The notes under the pieces: model-generated
Databases searched by the model: none
What the model saw: only the letters and a program-made list of their open reading frames with translations
What the model was told of the DNA's origin: nothing
Shown: one piece after another, positions 19,716 through 28,977 of the stretch
How positions within the stretch are numbered: position 1 is the stretch's first letter
Layout of the letters: the number at the start of each line of letters is the position of its first letter
DNA from: an uncultured Anaerolineae bacterium
Lineage (GTDB): Bacteria > Chloroflexota > Anaerolineae > Promineifilales > Promineifilaceae
Length of the DNA stretch: 58,019 nt
Direction of reading: 5' to 3'
Assembly: GCA_937943625.1 (NCBI GenBank)
Contig: CALEAD010000026.1
Span: forward strand, 1 to 58,019
Translations under genes and position numbers: made by a program

Positions 19716-21161
19716 ATGAACAACCTGAACCTGCCCCCGGCCAAACACTTTATTAATGGTGAGTGGGTAGACGCGGCTTCAGGGCAGACGTTTCTTACCT
19801 ATGATCCGGCCACGGAGCAGCCGTTGGCTGAGGCAGCGCACGGTGGCGTGGCCGACGTGGAACAGGCAGTTTCCGCGGCGCGACGGGCGTTGAGCGGGGC
19901 ATGGGGTCAAATGCTGCCAAAAGAGCGCGGCCGTTTTCTCTATGCCGTCAGCCAGGAAATTCTGGCGCAGCGCGAGGAGCTGGCGCTGCTGGAAACGCTG
20001 GATAGCGGCAAGCCGCTCACGCTGGCGCGACGGGAGGTAGAGGGCACAGCGCGCTATTTTGAGTATTACGCGGGCGCCGCCGACAAAATTCACGGGGAGC
20101 AGATACCGCTGGGTAGGGAAAGGCTAGACTTCACCCTACGCGAGCCGATGGGGGTAACGGCGCATATTGTGCCCTGGAACAAACCGCTGAACATTCTCGC
20201 ACGCAGCCTGGCGCCAGCGCTGGCAGCGGGGAATACGGCCGTTGTCAAACCCTCGGAACAAACCCCGCTAACGGCACTGAAGCTGGCGCAAATTTTTGCC
20301 CGATTGGACTGTCCCCCTGGCGTCCTAAACGTGGTCAACGGCTTTGGCGAAGAGGCAGGTGCGGCGCTGGCCGGCCATACCGCCATTGACCACCTGACCT
20401 TTACCGGCTCTGTGCCCACCGGGCGCGAGGTGATGAAGGCGGCGGCAGAACACATTAAACCGGTGTTGCTGGAGCTGGGCGGCAAATCCCCGCTCATCAT
20501 TTTTGCCGATGCTGACCTGGAGACGGCCGTTGCCGAAGCGATGCGCGGCATTACCATCAACTGTGGCCAGATGTGCTCTGCTGGCTCTCGTCTGCTGGTC
20601 GAAGCCAGTATCCGTCAACCCTTTGTGGCGCTGCTGCTGGCGCAGCTCAGGCGCCTGCGCATTGGTCCTGGCGTTGAGGATGTGGAGATGGGGCCGCTCG
20701 TTTCTGAGCTGCAGTTCGAGCGCGTGAGCAACCACATCGAAATCGCCCAAAGTGAGGGGGCAGAGATCATCTATGGCGGCGAACGACCGCCACACCTGCC
20801 ACGCGGCTACTTCATCCTCCCCACCCTCTTTGACCGCGTGCTGCCGGATATGCACATTGCCCAACAGGAGGTATTCGGGCCGGTGCTGGCGCTGACCACG
20901 TTTAACGACGAGGAAGAGGCGCTAAACATTGCCAACAATATCCCCTATGGCCTGATCGCCGGCGTGTTTACGCAAAACATCAGCCGCGCGCTGCGCATGG
21001 CATCCCGGCTACAGGCCGGGCAGGTTTTCATCAATCAATACTACACGGAAGATGAAGAGATGCCTTTTGGCGGGTATAAGCAGAGTGGTTTCGGCCGTTC
21101 CAAAGGGTTAGTAGCTCTTCATCACTATACGCAAATCAAAAATATCGCCGTCAAGTTGTGA
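19716..21161 (+). CDS. NAD(P)-dependent aldehyde dehydrogenase
   Basis: A 481-residue ALDH superfamily enzyme. FINGEWVDAASGQTFLTYDPAT at the N terminus is typical of betaine/hydroxymuconic semialdehyde-type members. IVPWNKPLNI, the Glu253 general base in LLELGGKSP and the catalytic Cys287 in GQMCSAGSR are all present, so it should be active. C-terminal PFGGYKQSGFGRSKG is also conserved. The aldehyde substrate cannot be assigned. It has AAAGGAG directly before the ATG. Upstream lie the mini-ORF leader and, divergently, the Fur-family operator. Confidence 0.92.
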   Translation: MNNLNLPPAKHFINGEWVDAASGQTFLTYDPATEQPLAEAAHGGVADVEQAVSAARRALSGAWGQMLPKERGRFLYAVSQEILAQREELALLETLDSGKPLTLARREVEGTARYFEYYAGAADKIHGEQIPLGRERLDFTLREPMGVTAHIVPWNKPLNILARSLAPALAAGNTAVVKPSEQTPLTALKLAQIFARLDCPPGVLNVVNGFGEEAGAALAGHTAIDHLTFTGSVPTGREVMKAAAEHIKPVLLELGGKSPLIIFADADLETAVAEAMRGITINCGQMCSAGSRLLVEASIRQPFVALLLAQLRRLRIGPGVEDVEMGPLVSELQFERVSNHIEIAQSEGAEIIYGGERPPHLPRGYFILPTLFDRVLPDMHIAQQEVFGPVLALTTFNDEEEALNIANNIPYGLIAGVFTQNISRALRMASRLQAGQVFINQYYTEDEEMPFGGYKQSGFGRSKGLVALHHYTQIKNIAVKL

Positions 21162-21248
21162 GGAAACTGGAAGTTGGATGTAACGCCGAAACCCGAAGTC
21201 CGGCATGAATCAATCAGGCCAAACCCTCCCTGGCAAATTTCCAGAATG

Positions 21249-21372
21249 AACACGGAGAACACGGAGGAGGCACGGGGATTTTGGCAGAGAGCGAGCTTTT
21301 TTCGCCCTGCAACTCCGTGTATGCTCCGTGTTCCTCGGTCGGCGGTCAGCGGTCGGCTCCGTCGGCAGTCAC
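21249..21372 (+). repeat. CACGGAG inverted repeat plus GTCGGC repeat
   Basis: AACACGGAGAACACGGAGG at the left faces ACTCCGTGTATGCTCCGTG at the right, forming an imperfect long hairpin (21249-21337). It is followed by GGTCGGCGGTCAGCGGTCGG and then the ribosome site CAGGAGG of the next gene. Similar CACGGAG repeats are common between genes of many environmental bacteria. Confidence 0.7.
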
Positions 21373-21388
21373 TTTCACAGGAGGCGTG

Positions 21389-24300
21389 ATGAAAGGTAGA
21401 GCCTTAACTTCTGTCTTTATGTTGCTCATCACGGTGGGAATAGCTCTCGGTGTAGCTGGCTGTGCGCGCTACCTGGATGCGCAGTCCGCAACATCTAACT
21501 ACCTGCCGCTTGTCCTGCGCGCCGGCTCCCCCACCCCTGCGCAGGAGTGGAGCCAACATGCTTACAACGCGCAGCACACCAGCTATAACCCGCAAGCCGT
21601 CTCCCCACCCTGGCGCTGGCGCTGGGTCTGGAATGGGCCCAATGGCAGCGGAGGCATTGGCAAAGTAACCAGTAACGGCTCGCTGCCGCGCAACGTGCAA
21701 CCAGTTACTGGCGGCGGGCGAGTGTACGTGGCCGCTGGCACAGATGGCGTTTTTGCCCTGGGCGAAAACAACGGCCAACAGCTCTGGCAACGCAGCGGCA
21801 TCGGTGACGTGCGCTCTACAGTGGCCTATGACCACGAAACGGGTAGCGTGTTTGTGGTTTCGGCCAACGGCCGTCTCTATCAACTGCGCGCCACCGACGG
21901 CGAAATTCTCAATCAGTTCAACAGCGACCAGAGCAGCAATCTCCCCCTGCCTCCGGCAGTGATAAACGGCCGTGTCTTCTTTGCAATGGGCAACCGCGTT
22001 TACGCCATTGACAAACAAACGATGCAGCCCATCTGGGTTTACCAGGCCGGCGCCACCGTCGCCACGCCACCCGCCTACTCCCCTTCGCGCAACGCCGTCA
22101 TCGTCGCCACCGAGCCAGACCTGTATGTACACGCCATCCATAACACAGACGGCAGGCAAAAATGGCGCGTGCGCCCCGTTGATCCCAGCCGCAACTTCAC
22201 CGACCCCACCGAATTCCGCAACGGCTGGCCGGTCATTGCCGAGAGTGCTGGCTATGTGCTGATCAAGGTACGGCTGGACTGGCAAACCATCTGGCGCGAC
22301 TGGCCGCAAACCAACAGCGCCATGCGGCAGCTGCTAAGCAAGAATCCTGGCGAGCAGGCATTGTTTGTGCTGGATTTAGACGATGGCAGCATCCCCTTCA
22401 TTGCCAACGTGGGCAACGGGGGATATGGCGATAGCGGCTATTTGCCCATGGGGCCGCAGCCGGTGGTGAAGCACCTGGCCAATGGGAAAGAGGTGGTCTA
22501 CACCATCATCCGCGCCACGCACGTGTACGATGCGCGCTGGGACTCCCATTTTGGCGAGATGATGCTAGACAACAGCACCGTAAGCGGTCTGCAAGGGGGA
22601 GACGTGCGCTTTATTGCTTTTGATTACCCGCCAGGGGATGAGAACCCCTTCTTGCTGACCGACGAGCAGCCAAACGTGGCCATGGCTGGTGATTACCTGT
22701 TTGGCGGCCATTGGGAAGCAGGCTTTGCCTTGCAAATTTTGGATCGTTCTGATGCGCGCGGTAGCTTTAGCAACAAAATTACCTCACAGCGGCTGGCAAC
22801 CATTGTTACTTCGCAGGATACGGGCGCGTGCCCCTTCAGCGCCTCGCATTACTGTGCCAGTGGCCTGGAAAACACGCGCTACTACGATTTTGGCTTCTAT
22901 ATTTATTACAACCAGGGGGCGGTGTATGACCAGTATTGGAGCGAGTATGCCACCTGGGTGGTAAGCAATGACAATGTGTACTTCCGCAGTACCGATGGCG
23001 CAATTGTGGCGCTGACGAGCGGCAGCCCCACGAACGTGGCGGAAACGGCCGTCGCCACTCCCCTCCCCCACCCCATTGCCGACGCCGCCCCAGTTGCAAC
23101 CATCCCCTACAACGAAGCGCACGCCTGGAACGGCCGTACCGTCACCGTCACCGGCACCCTGCGCTACATTTTCAACAACGGCAAACAGGTACTACTGGGC
23201 TTTGCTAACCCGCACCAGGGCAGCTTTAAGGCAATCATTCGCCAGGAGGATTGGCCGCGCTTTGCCGCACCGCCAGAGCAGTTGTACCGGCCTGGCCAGC
23301 AGGTGGCCGTGACGGGCACAGTGGCGTGGTACCAGGGAGACCCGGCCATTTACCTGACTGCGCCGGACGAGATTCGCGTTACGGGGAAAGAGACGGGTGA
23401 CACAACGGCCGTGTACCTGCCTCTGCTCCTTCAGGAAAGCTGCACCGCGGAGGCGCTGCCGCGCATCAATGCCCCCGGCTTCAGCGGCAACATTCGCTTT
23501 GCGCAAACCGCCATCGCCTGGTTCGGCCAGGTGTCGCCCACGCAAAACTACGCCGACATCCGCGTTGGCTACAATGCTACCGACCTGTACGTCTATCTGG
23601 CCATCTTCGACCGCCACCTGTGGTATGATGTCAATCCCTCCCCGGCTACTCTGACACAGTGGAATGCCGTAACCCTGCTGCTGGATACCGGTAGCGGCCA
23701 TTCCCTCTCCCCTACGTCCTGGAAGTTTGTGGCGCAGCTATACGGCGAACCGAGCGCCGCGCGCCGCGCTGTCTATCGTGGCGGCGCCAACGGCTGGCAG
23801 AGCGCCACTGTTCCCTTCCAGGCTTTGCCCGGCTGGCGCGGCAATGCGCTCAACAACAACAGCGAAAGCGATCGCGGCTGGGCGATGGGCTTTACCATTC
23901 CCTTTAGCAGCCTGGGACTGGATGCGGCGCCCCCAATCGGCACAACCTGGCGCATGGCCGTTATCCTGCACGACCGTGACACGCAGGCTGGCCCTCCCAT
24001 CGGTGACCAGGGCTGGCCTCCACCTGCCACAGCGGAGGCGCCCAGCTGCTGGGGCTTCCTCAATTTCGGCCTGCCCACCTATCAATCCAGCGCCACCCCT
24101 ACTGGCTCTCTACTTATCCGCCGCCCCACGCAAAATAGCCCGCTGGTGCCAGACGCCGACGTAGGCGGCAGTACCAGCAACCAATGTCCGGGAGACGAAG
24201 CGCACATCTGGAATGAGTGGGGCAACCGAAATTACGGCCGTACTCCCGACTTCAACATCCAAAACCAGTCCGACGTGGCCGACTGGCCCTGCTTTGCCAA

Positions 24301-24736
24301 ATACTACATCACCTTCCCCCTGGACGGCATCCCGCCTGGCAAAGAGATCATCTCTGCCACGCTGACCCTGCACCAGTTTGGCAATGCTGGTGGTCCCGGC
24401 CAGGCGCAATCATCCTTGATTCAGGTGCTGATTGCCAGCGATGATTGGCAAGAAACCAGCATTACCTGGAACAATGCCCCACTGGCCTACGAAAATGTGG
24501 GCGGCAGTTGGGTGGACGTCATTAGCGACTGGCCGGGGTGGCCTGGCGTGCCCCGCACCTGGGATGTTTCCTACGCCGTGGCACGCGCCTATGCGCACGG
24601 CGAACCCCTGCGTCTGATTTTGTACGAGGCAGATTCCGCCTATCACAGCGGCAAATACTTTGTCTCTTCCGATACGGGGGACTGGAACCTGGCCGGGCGA
24701 CCGCGCCTGGAGGTGTGGTGGGGAGAAAGGAAATAG
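21389..24736 (+). CDS. Large mosaic lipoprotein: PQQ-like propeller, OB-fold, sugar-binding-like and DNRLRE domains
   Basis: A 1115-residue exported protein with a lipoprotein signal (VAGCARYLDAQ, lipobox Cys near 25) followed by the YLPLVLR segment typical of secreted proteins in this group. Residues ~50-520 form a PQQ-type beta-propeller (GGRVYVAAGTDGVFALGENNGQQLWQRSG). An OB-fold-like region follows (~560-660; GRTVTVTGTLRYI...GQQVAVTGTVAWYQGD), a second YLPLLL linker, a CBM9/DOMON-like domain (~690-890) and a C-terminal DNRLRE domain with GNRNYGRTPDFNI. The combination suggests binding or processing of extracellular polymer; no catalytic site was recognised. The ATG at 21389 is preceded by CAGGAGG. 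Confidence 0.8.
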   Translation: MKGRALTSVFMLLITVGIALGVAGCARYLDAQSATSNYLPLVLRAGSPTPAQEWSQHAYNAQHTSYNPQAVSPPWRWRWVWNGPNGSGGIGKVTSNGSLPRNVQPVTGGGRVYVAAGTDGVFALGENNGQQLWQRSGIGDVRSTVAYDHETGSVFVVSANGRLYQLRATDGEILNQFNSDQSSNLPLPPAVINGRVFFAMGNRVYAIDKQTMQPIWVYQAGATVATPPAYSPSRNAVIVATEPDLYVHAIHNTDGRQKWRVRPVDPSRNFTDPTEFRNGWPVIAESAGYVLIKVRLDWQTIWRDWPQTNSAMRQLLSKNPGEQALFVLDLDDGSIPFIANVGNGGYGDSGYLPMGPQPVVKHLANGKEVVYTIIRATHVYDARWDSHFGEMMLDNSTVSGLQGGDVRFIAFDYPPGDENPFLLTDEQPNVAMAGDYLFGGHWEAGFALQILDRSDARGSFSNKITSQRLATIVTSQDTGACPFSASHYCASGLENTRYYDFGFYIYYNQGAVYDQYWSEYATWVVSNDNVYFRSTDGAIVALTSGSPTNVAETAVATPLPHPIADAAPVATIPYNEAHAWNGRTVTVTGTLRYIFNNGKQVLLGFANPHQGSFKAIIRQEDWPRFAAPPEQLYRPGQQVAVTGTVAWYQGDPAIYLTAPDEIRVTGKETGDTTAVYLPLLLQESCTAEALPRINAPGFSGNIRFAQTAIAWFGQVSPTQNYADIRVGYNATDLYVYLAIFDRHLWYDVNPSPATLTQWNAVTLLLDTGSGHSLSPTSWKFVAQLYGEPSAARRAVYRGGANGWQSATVPFQALPGWRGNALNNNSESDRGWAMGFTIPFSSLGLDAAPPIGTTWRMAVILHDRDTQAGPPIGDQGWPPPATAEAPSCWGFLNFGLPTYQSSATPTGSLLIRRPTQNSPLVPDADVGGSTSNQCPGDEAHIWNEWGNRNYGRTPDFNIQNQSDVADWPCFAKYYITFPLDGIPPGKEIISATLTLHQFGNAGGPGQAQSSLIQVLIASDDWQETSITWNNAPLAYENVGGSWVDVISDWPGWPGVPRTWDVSYAVARAYAHGEPLRLILYEADSAYHSGKYFVSSDTGDWNLAGRPRLEVWWGERK

Positions 24737-24845
24737 AGCGTGGAGAGTGGACAATGGCCCATTGCGGCGTGGTTCACGCTTTCTGGAAATGGCGCTTTAC
24801 CCTTTCGTGAACGCCACACTGGCAACAAATCGTCGTTGGCTCTGC

Positions 24846-24890
24846 ACGGTCGGCGGTCAAATTTGCAAAGAGCATCTGAACCGTGCCCCA
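24846..24890 (+). repeat. Short GTCGGCGGTCAAATTTG repeat
   Basis: GGTCGGCGGTCAAATTTGCAAAGAG lies between the convergent mosaic lipoprotein and sigma factor genes; related ends are seen at 34905 and 44330. Confidence 0.6.
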
Positions 24891-24922
24891 ATTGCTAATC
24901 GCCACTCGCCACCCTCTCCTCA

Positions 24923-25945
24923 CTACTGCACATACGACCGCAGCGAGTCGGCAAAGCGGGGCTGACGCAGCTTGTGCAAAATTTCCTTCTCTAGCTGACG
25001 GATGCGCTCGCGCGACAAGTGCAGCTTTTCGCCAATCTCTTTTAGCGTGTGTGGCTCATGCCCTTGCAGGCCATAGCGCATGCGCACGATAAGCGCCTCG
25101 CGCGGCGAAAGGTTTTGCAACAGGTGGCGCACCTGTTCCGCCAGCATCATGTGCGCCACCTCTTCATTAGGTTGTAGCGCATCTACATCCTCAATGAAAT
25201 CCTCTAGCGTCGCTTCCGTTGCTTCGCCCGCGGGCTGCTCCAGGTAAAGAGGTGAGCGCGTCATTTCTTGCAGTTTGCGAACCTGGCGCGGTGACATCTC
25301 CAGACGGGTCGCCAGCTCCTCGATCGTAGCCTCGCGCCCCAACTCTTGCTCTAGCGCCTGCGTAGCCAGGTAAAGGCGGCGCACGTCTTGATTCAGGTGC
25401 GCCGGCAGCCGGATGGCGCGCCCCTGGTTAGCCAGGGCGCGCGTGATGTTTTGCCGTATCCACCAGGTGGCATAAGTGCTAAAGCGGTTGCCCAGGCGGT
25501 AATCAAATTTGTCTATGGCGGTAAGCAGGCCAGCGTTGCCCTCCTGAATCAGATCAAGGAAGTCCAGCCCCTGCCCACGATATCGCTTGGCAATGCTGAT
25601 GACAAGGCGGGTGTTGGCATGAGCCAGGCTTTCGCGCGCTTTACGGCCGTTTTCGCGCAGCCGCACCAACCTGTGATACTCTGCCTCGTCCAGCTCGCCC
25701 TCTTGCAAACGCGCTTCTGCCTGGCGCCCTGCTTCAATTTCTTGCGCCAGCAGCACCTCTTCTTCGGCCGAAAGCAGCTCTTTGTGCGTAATCTCCTGGC
25801 GATACAGCTCTAAAAAATCATTCACAGGCACATCCTCTACATCAAACAAAGGTATTGTGTAGAGAGGATTTTCTTCCATTTCGTCTGATTCACCCTGTGC
25901 CTCCGTCAACCACAGCTCATTGTCTGATACAAACACGGGTGCCAT
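24923..25945 (-). CDS. RNA polymerase sigma-70 factor (RpoD/group 2 type)
   Basis: A 340-residue primary-like sigma factor. Region 1.2 is DVPVNDFLELYRQEITHKELLSAEEE; region 2 has NTRLVISIAKRYRGQGLDFLDLIQEGNAGLLTAIDKFDYRLGNRFSTYATWWIRQ with the -10 recognition helix; region 3 ATIEELATRLEMSPRQVRKL; region 4.2 HTLKEIGEKLHLSRERIRQLEKE for -35 binding. It lacks the long region 1.1 of a housekeeping RpoD, so it may be a group 2 alternative sigma factor. The ATG at 25945 is preceded by GGAG and the gene has a near-consensus promoter with an AT-rich dyad in the leader. Confidence 0.92.
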   Translation of the reverse strand: MAPVFVSDNELWLTEAQGESDEMEENPLYTIPLFDVEDVPVNDFLELYRQEITHKELLSAEEEVLLAQEIEAGRQAEARLQEGELDEAEYHRLVRLRENGRKARESLAHANTRLVISIAKRYRGQGLDFLDLIQEGNAGLLTAIDKFDYRLGNRFSTYATWWIRQNITRALANQGRAIRLPAHLNQDVRRLYLATQALEQELGREATIEELATRLEMSPRQVRKLQEMTRSPLYLEQPAGEATEATLEDFIEDVDALQPNEEVAHMMLAEQVRHLLQNLSPREALIVRMRYGLQGHEPHTLKEIGEKLHLSRERIRQLEKEILHKLRQPRFADSLRSYVQ

Positions 25946-26031
25946 GTTTTGCTCCAATTAGCTTGTCAGATTGTCAGCTTTTCGCTTGGCCGTCCGACAA
26001 ACTTTCATTGCGTTCAAATTATTTTGAAAGT

Positions 26032-26060
26032 AATATAAAATGAAAGGGGCACGCTGTCAA
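26032..26060 (-). promoter_or_regulatory. Near-consensus promoter of the sigma factor gene
   Basis: On the minus strand, TTGACA (26055-26060), a 17-bp spacer and TATATT (26032-26037). Just downstream is the dyad TTCAAA-N4-TTTGAA (26013-26028), itself within ACTTTCA/TGAAAGT arms, around the expected transcript start. Confidence 0.65.
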
Positions 26061-26144
26061 CCATGCAGGCAGCTACACTAAGCAAACGTTAGGGTATGTG
26101 GATGAAGAGAGAATAACGGAAATGAGGGGAAGGTAAGTGGTACA

Positions 26145-27554
26145 TCAGGGCAGGCTGGCCGATTGCCCCGGCCCGATGATGACCTCACGCGAGAAGGCGC
26201 TCATACGGCCGTTGCTATCCAGCGCTGCCAGGCTAACCGCATACCCCATGTTGGGGTCCAGATTCGTAAACGCGACATTGCCCGCCATCAGCCCCTTCAC
26301 AAAACGGAACGGCGGGTAACTTCCCTCATTCAAAGGGCGAAACGAAACGGCATAACCAGCGGCATTAATGTCTACAGGCCAGCTCAGCAGATAGGCGCCT
26401 GGCTCTGACATGTCAGAAATAACCGGCCGGGGTGGTCTCACTGGTGCGCCCGCCATGCTGGCCACAACGGCTACGTTGAGCTGCACCACTTTTTGCAGGT
26501 AACCATAATCAATGCGCGTCCAGGTATCCAGCGCCGAATTGAGCAAAGCCGGGTCTTCCTCAGACTCAATCAGGCGCACGGCGGGCATACCTACGTTCAC
26601 AAACTCGCGCTGATCGCCCCAGCGCCCCTCACGGTCAAGAGCGTTAAAAACCACAACAGGAAAAGTAGGCACATACAGTCCCGCCACGTATTCGTAGTAG
26701 CGCGCCAGTTCACCAGAGGGGGAGCCGTATAAGTCAGGGGCAAACAGGCGCAAATACTGGGGAATGCCGGCACGCCCACCCACCCCATCATAGTTTAGCG
26801 CCGCCCAAACGGGCATGTTGCTAAGATAGGCGTTCTGGGCAAAGTGACGCGAGCCAAAGGTGCCCTGCTCTTCGGCGGCAACGGCCAAAAAGATAATGGT
26901 TTGATTCCAGGTGCCGGCGCTGAGGATACGCGCTGATTCTAGCAGCAAGGCCACCCCACTGGCGTTGTCATTTGCCCCAGGTGCGCGCGTAAAGCCATCA
27001 GCCACTTCTGCGGAGCGGTTGTCATAATGAGCCATGACGATGATCACGCCTGCCTCAGGGTGTGTGCCGGGCAATGTGGCTACAACGTTACTTTGTGGGG
27101 CAAAAAAACCGGCAAAGCTCAGGTTGAAATCATCGTAGGTCACACGCAAACGGCCGTTGCCCACCCGCTCAAACTCGGCAAAAATCCAGCGCCGCGCTGC
27201 GCCAATCCCACGTGTCTCCGAATCCGTCTGGCTAAACGAGTTGCGCGTGCCAAAACTTTCCAGCGTTTGCACGTAAGCGATTAATTGCTGCTGCGATACC
27301 GCCTCGACCAGCCGCACAATAGCGGGGTCAACGGTCGGCACCACGTCACTCACCGGGTCCACCACCATGCCACCCGTGAGCGAAAGCGTTTGCGCCAGCG
27401 GGGGCGCCGTGGGAATCGGTGTCGGCAAGATGGGACGCTGTGGCCCGGCCATCAGGCTGCAAGCAGGCAGCAGCAGCACATATGGCAAAAGGAACAACCA
27501 GCCAGTCCACGTTATCCGTTGCAACCGATTTTCACTCCACGCCTCACGTTTCAC
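26145..27554 (-). CDS. M28 family metallopeptidase lipoprotein
   Basis: A 469-residue (at most) zinc aminopeptidase. The export signal TGWLFLLPYVLLLPACS has a lipobox Cys. The M28 zinc ligands lie in VIIVMAHYDN, APGANDNASGVALLLE and AVAAEEQGTFGSRHF; further His/Asp residues are in the C-terminal part of the domain. Residues ~375-465 form a fibronectin type III-like domain. It would remove N-terminal residues from peptides at the cell surface. The GTG at 27554 lies in a dispersed GTGAAACGTGAGGC repeat and has no ribosome site; an in-frame TTG at 27524, 10 nt after GGAG, may be the true start. Confidence 0.85.
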   Translation of the reverse strand: MKREAWSENRLQRITWTGWLFLLPYVLLLPACSLMAGPQRPILPTPIPTAPPLAQTLSLTGGMVVDPVSDVVPTVDPAIVRLVEAVSQQQLIAYVQTLESFGTRNSFSQTDSETRGIGAARRWIFAEFERVGNGRLRVTYDDFNLSFAGFFAPQSNVVATLPGTHPEAGVIIVMAHYDNRSAEVADGFTRAPGANDNASGVALLLESARILSAGTWNQTIIFLAVAAEEQGTFGSRHFAQNAYLSNMPVWAALNYDGVGGRAGIPQYLRLFAPDLYGSPSGELARYYEYVAGLYVPTFPVVVFNALDREGRWGDQREFVNVGMPAVRLIESEEDPALLNSALDTWTRIDYGYLQKVVQLNVAVVASMAGAPVRPPRPVISDMSEPGAYLLSWPVDINAAGYAVSFRPLNEGSYPPFRFVKGLMAGNVAFTNLDPNMGYAVSLAALDSNGRMSAFSREVIIGPGQSASLP

Positions 27555-27930
27555 ACTTCAATTTATACCTGTCTGACCTGCCGCTGACAACCTGCAACGA
27601 CAATCCTTTCCCTGGCTCTAACCTATGCACTGGAGTCTGGCGAAATTTGCGCTGACCTCTGGCGTTCTCTTTGCAATTTGACTGCCGACCGCCGACTGCG
27701 ATTTATCTCCAGTCTGCCCGGACCGTCTGTGGTCGGCCGTCTGCGGTCATAAATTCATCAAGCTCCATTTCTAGAAAAGGCGTGGTACGCCAGTGCCGGC
27801 AATTGGACAGGGACACAAAAATGAAGAAAATTAGGGGAATCAGGACAAAAGCCAGAGCGAGAGCCAGGGCCAGAGGGAAAACAACTCCGGCTCTGGTTCT
27901 CGCTGTCGCTATGCTCATAGGAGATAACCA
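27555..27930. other. Divergent intergenic region with repeat and hairpin leader
   Basis: About 375 bp. It contains a GTCGGC repeat block at 27675-27755 (GACTGCCGACCGCCGACTGCG and GTGGTCGGCCGTCTGCGGTC), then the Arg-codon-rich hairpin region at 27857-27903 and the AGGAG site of the esterase gene. A short Arg-rich ORF at 27821-27994 overlaps the esterase start and is probably a by-product of the hairpin sequence. Confidence 0.5.
27857..27903 (+). promoter_or_regulatory. Long hairpin in the esterase leader
   Basis: GCGAGAGCCAGGGCC (27857-27871) pairs with GGCTCTGGTTCTCGC (27889-27903): 13 Watson-Crick pairs and two G-U pairs, loop 17 nt. It ends about 10 nt before AGGAG of the TTG-started esterase gene, where it could influence ribosome access. 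Confidence 0.45.
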
Positions 27931-28833
27931 TTGCAGACCATTACCTGGCAACCTTACCACGAGGTCTACCGCCATCACCATGCTTCTGTGGTAGGCATTG
28001 TGCGCGTGGCGCGGCATGTGCGCAGCCCAGAGCTGCATAACCGGCGCAACATCCTTGTTTATCTGCCCCCGTCATACCACAACGGCCGCAAACGGTACCC
28101 TGTCCTCTACATGCACGACGGGCAAAACCTGTTCGACCACGTCACCAGCTACGCTGGCGAATGGGGCGTGGACGAAACTATGGAAAAACTCAGCCAGCAA
28201 GAGGGGCTGGAAGCCATCGTCGTGGGCATCCCCAACACAGGTGAGATGCGCCTGGAAGAGTATAGCCCTTTTCGGGACGCCGAACATGGCGGCGGGTTGG
28301 GCAATCAATATCTGGCGTTCCTGGTGAACACACTCAAACCAATCATTGACCGCGATTTTCGCACGCTGCCCGGCAAGCGTTACACAGGCATCATGGGGTC
28401 CTCCATGGGGGGGCTGATCAGCCTGTATGCGTTCTTCCGCTATCCGGACTTTTTTGGCTTTGCCGGGGCAATGAGTCCCTCTTTTTGGGTCTCCAGGGGG
28501 GCAATTTTTAAGTACGCAGAGGCTGCGCCTTTTAACCCAGGCAAAATTTACATGGATGTGGGCACGCGGGAGTTAGGCGATTCGCCTCAAGACATGCAGA
28601 TGCAGCGCGCCCTGTCACGGCGGTACTATGCCAGCGTGCGGCGCATGAAGCGGCTGCTGGTGCAAAAGGGATACCGGCCGGTACACGACCTGATGCATAT
28701 TGAAGAGAAGTGGGCCAGCCACAGCGAATCGTCTTGGGCACGGCGGCTGCCAGATGCGGTGCGCTTTTTTCTGCAAACGACGGGGCACGGGCAGGTCGGC
28801 AACGGAACAGGAAGCGTGAAGCGTGAGACGTAG
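27931..28833 (+). CDS. Alpha/beta-hydrolase esterase (esterase D/enterochelin-esterase-like)
   Basis: A 300-residue cytosolic hydrolase of the putative esterase superfamily. LVYLPPSY..RYPVLYMHDGQNLFD is the characteristic N-terminal segment, GIMGSSMGGLISLYAFF contains the nucleophile Ser (about residue 157), and a C-terminal His lies in KWASHSESSW. An Asp in YMDVGTRE is the likely third member. The substrate is unknown; relatives hydrolyse acyl esters or siderophores. It starts at TTG 27931 with AGGAG 7 nt upstream. The final codons run into a GTGAAGCGTGAGACG repeat. Confidence 0.85.
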   Translation: MQTITWQPYHEVYRHHHASVVGIVRVARHVRSPELHNRRNILVYLPPSYHNGRKRYPVLYMHDGQNLFDHVTSYAGEWGVDETMEKLSQQEGLEAIVVGIPNTGEMRLEEYSPFRDAEHGGGLGNQYLAFLVNTLKPIIDRDFRTLPGKRYTGIMGSSMGGLISLYAFFRYPDFFGFAGAMSPSFWVSRGAIFKYAEAAPFNPGKIYMDVGTRELGDSPQDMQMQRALSRRYYASVRRMKRLLVQKGYRPVHDLMHIEEKWASHSESSWARRLPDAVRFFLQTTGHGQVGNGTGSVKRET

Positions 28834-28977
28834 TCGGCACACTTTTGACTTCTCTCCCATTTTGGGTAGCATTTAGCTTACGCAAACGTACAGAGCCAAC
28901 AGGTTTCGGCAAAATCTGTCAGCTCTCCATTGACCCCTATCTTCGCTGCTAACTACCATTTTTGAAGGAGATTCCCT

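Noticed and set aside
27821..27994. Short ORF with RTKARARARARGK motif before the esterase
   Set aside because: The Arg repeats come from the AGCCAGAGC hairpin arms, the ORF overlaps the esterase start in another frame and has no ribosome site.
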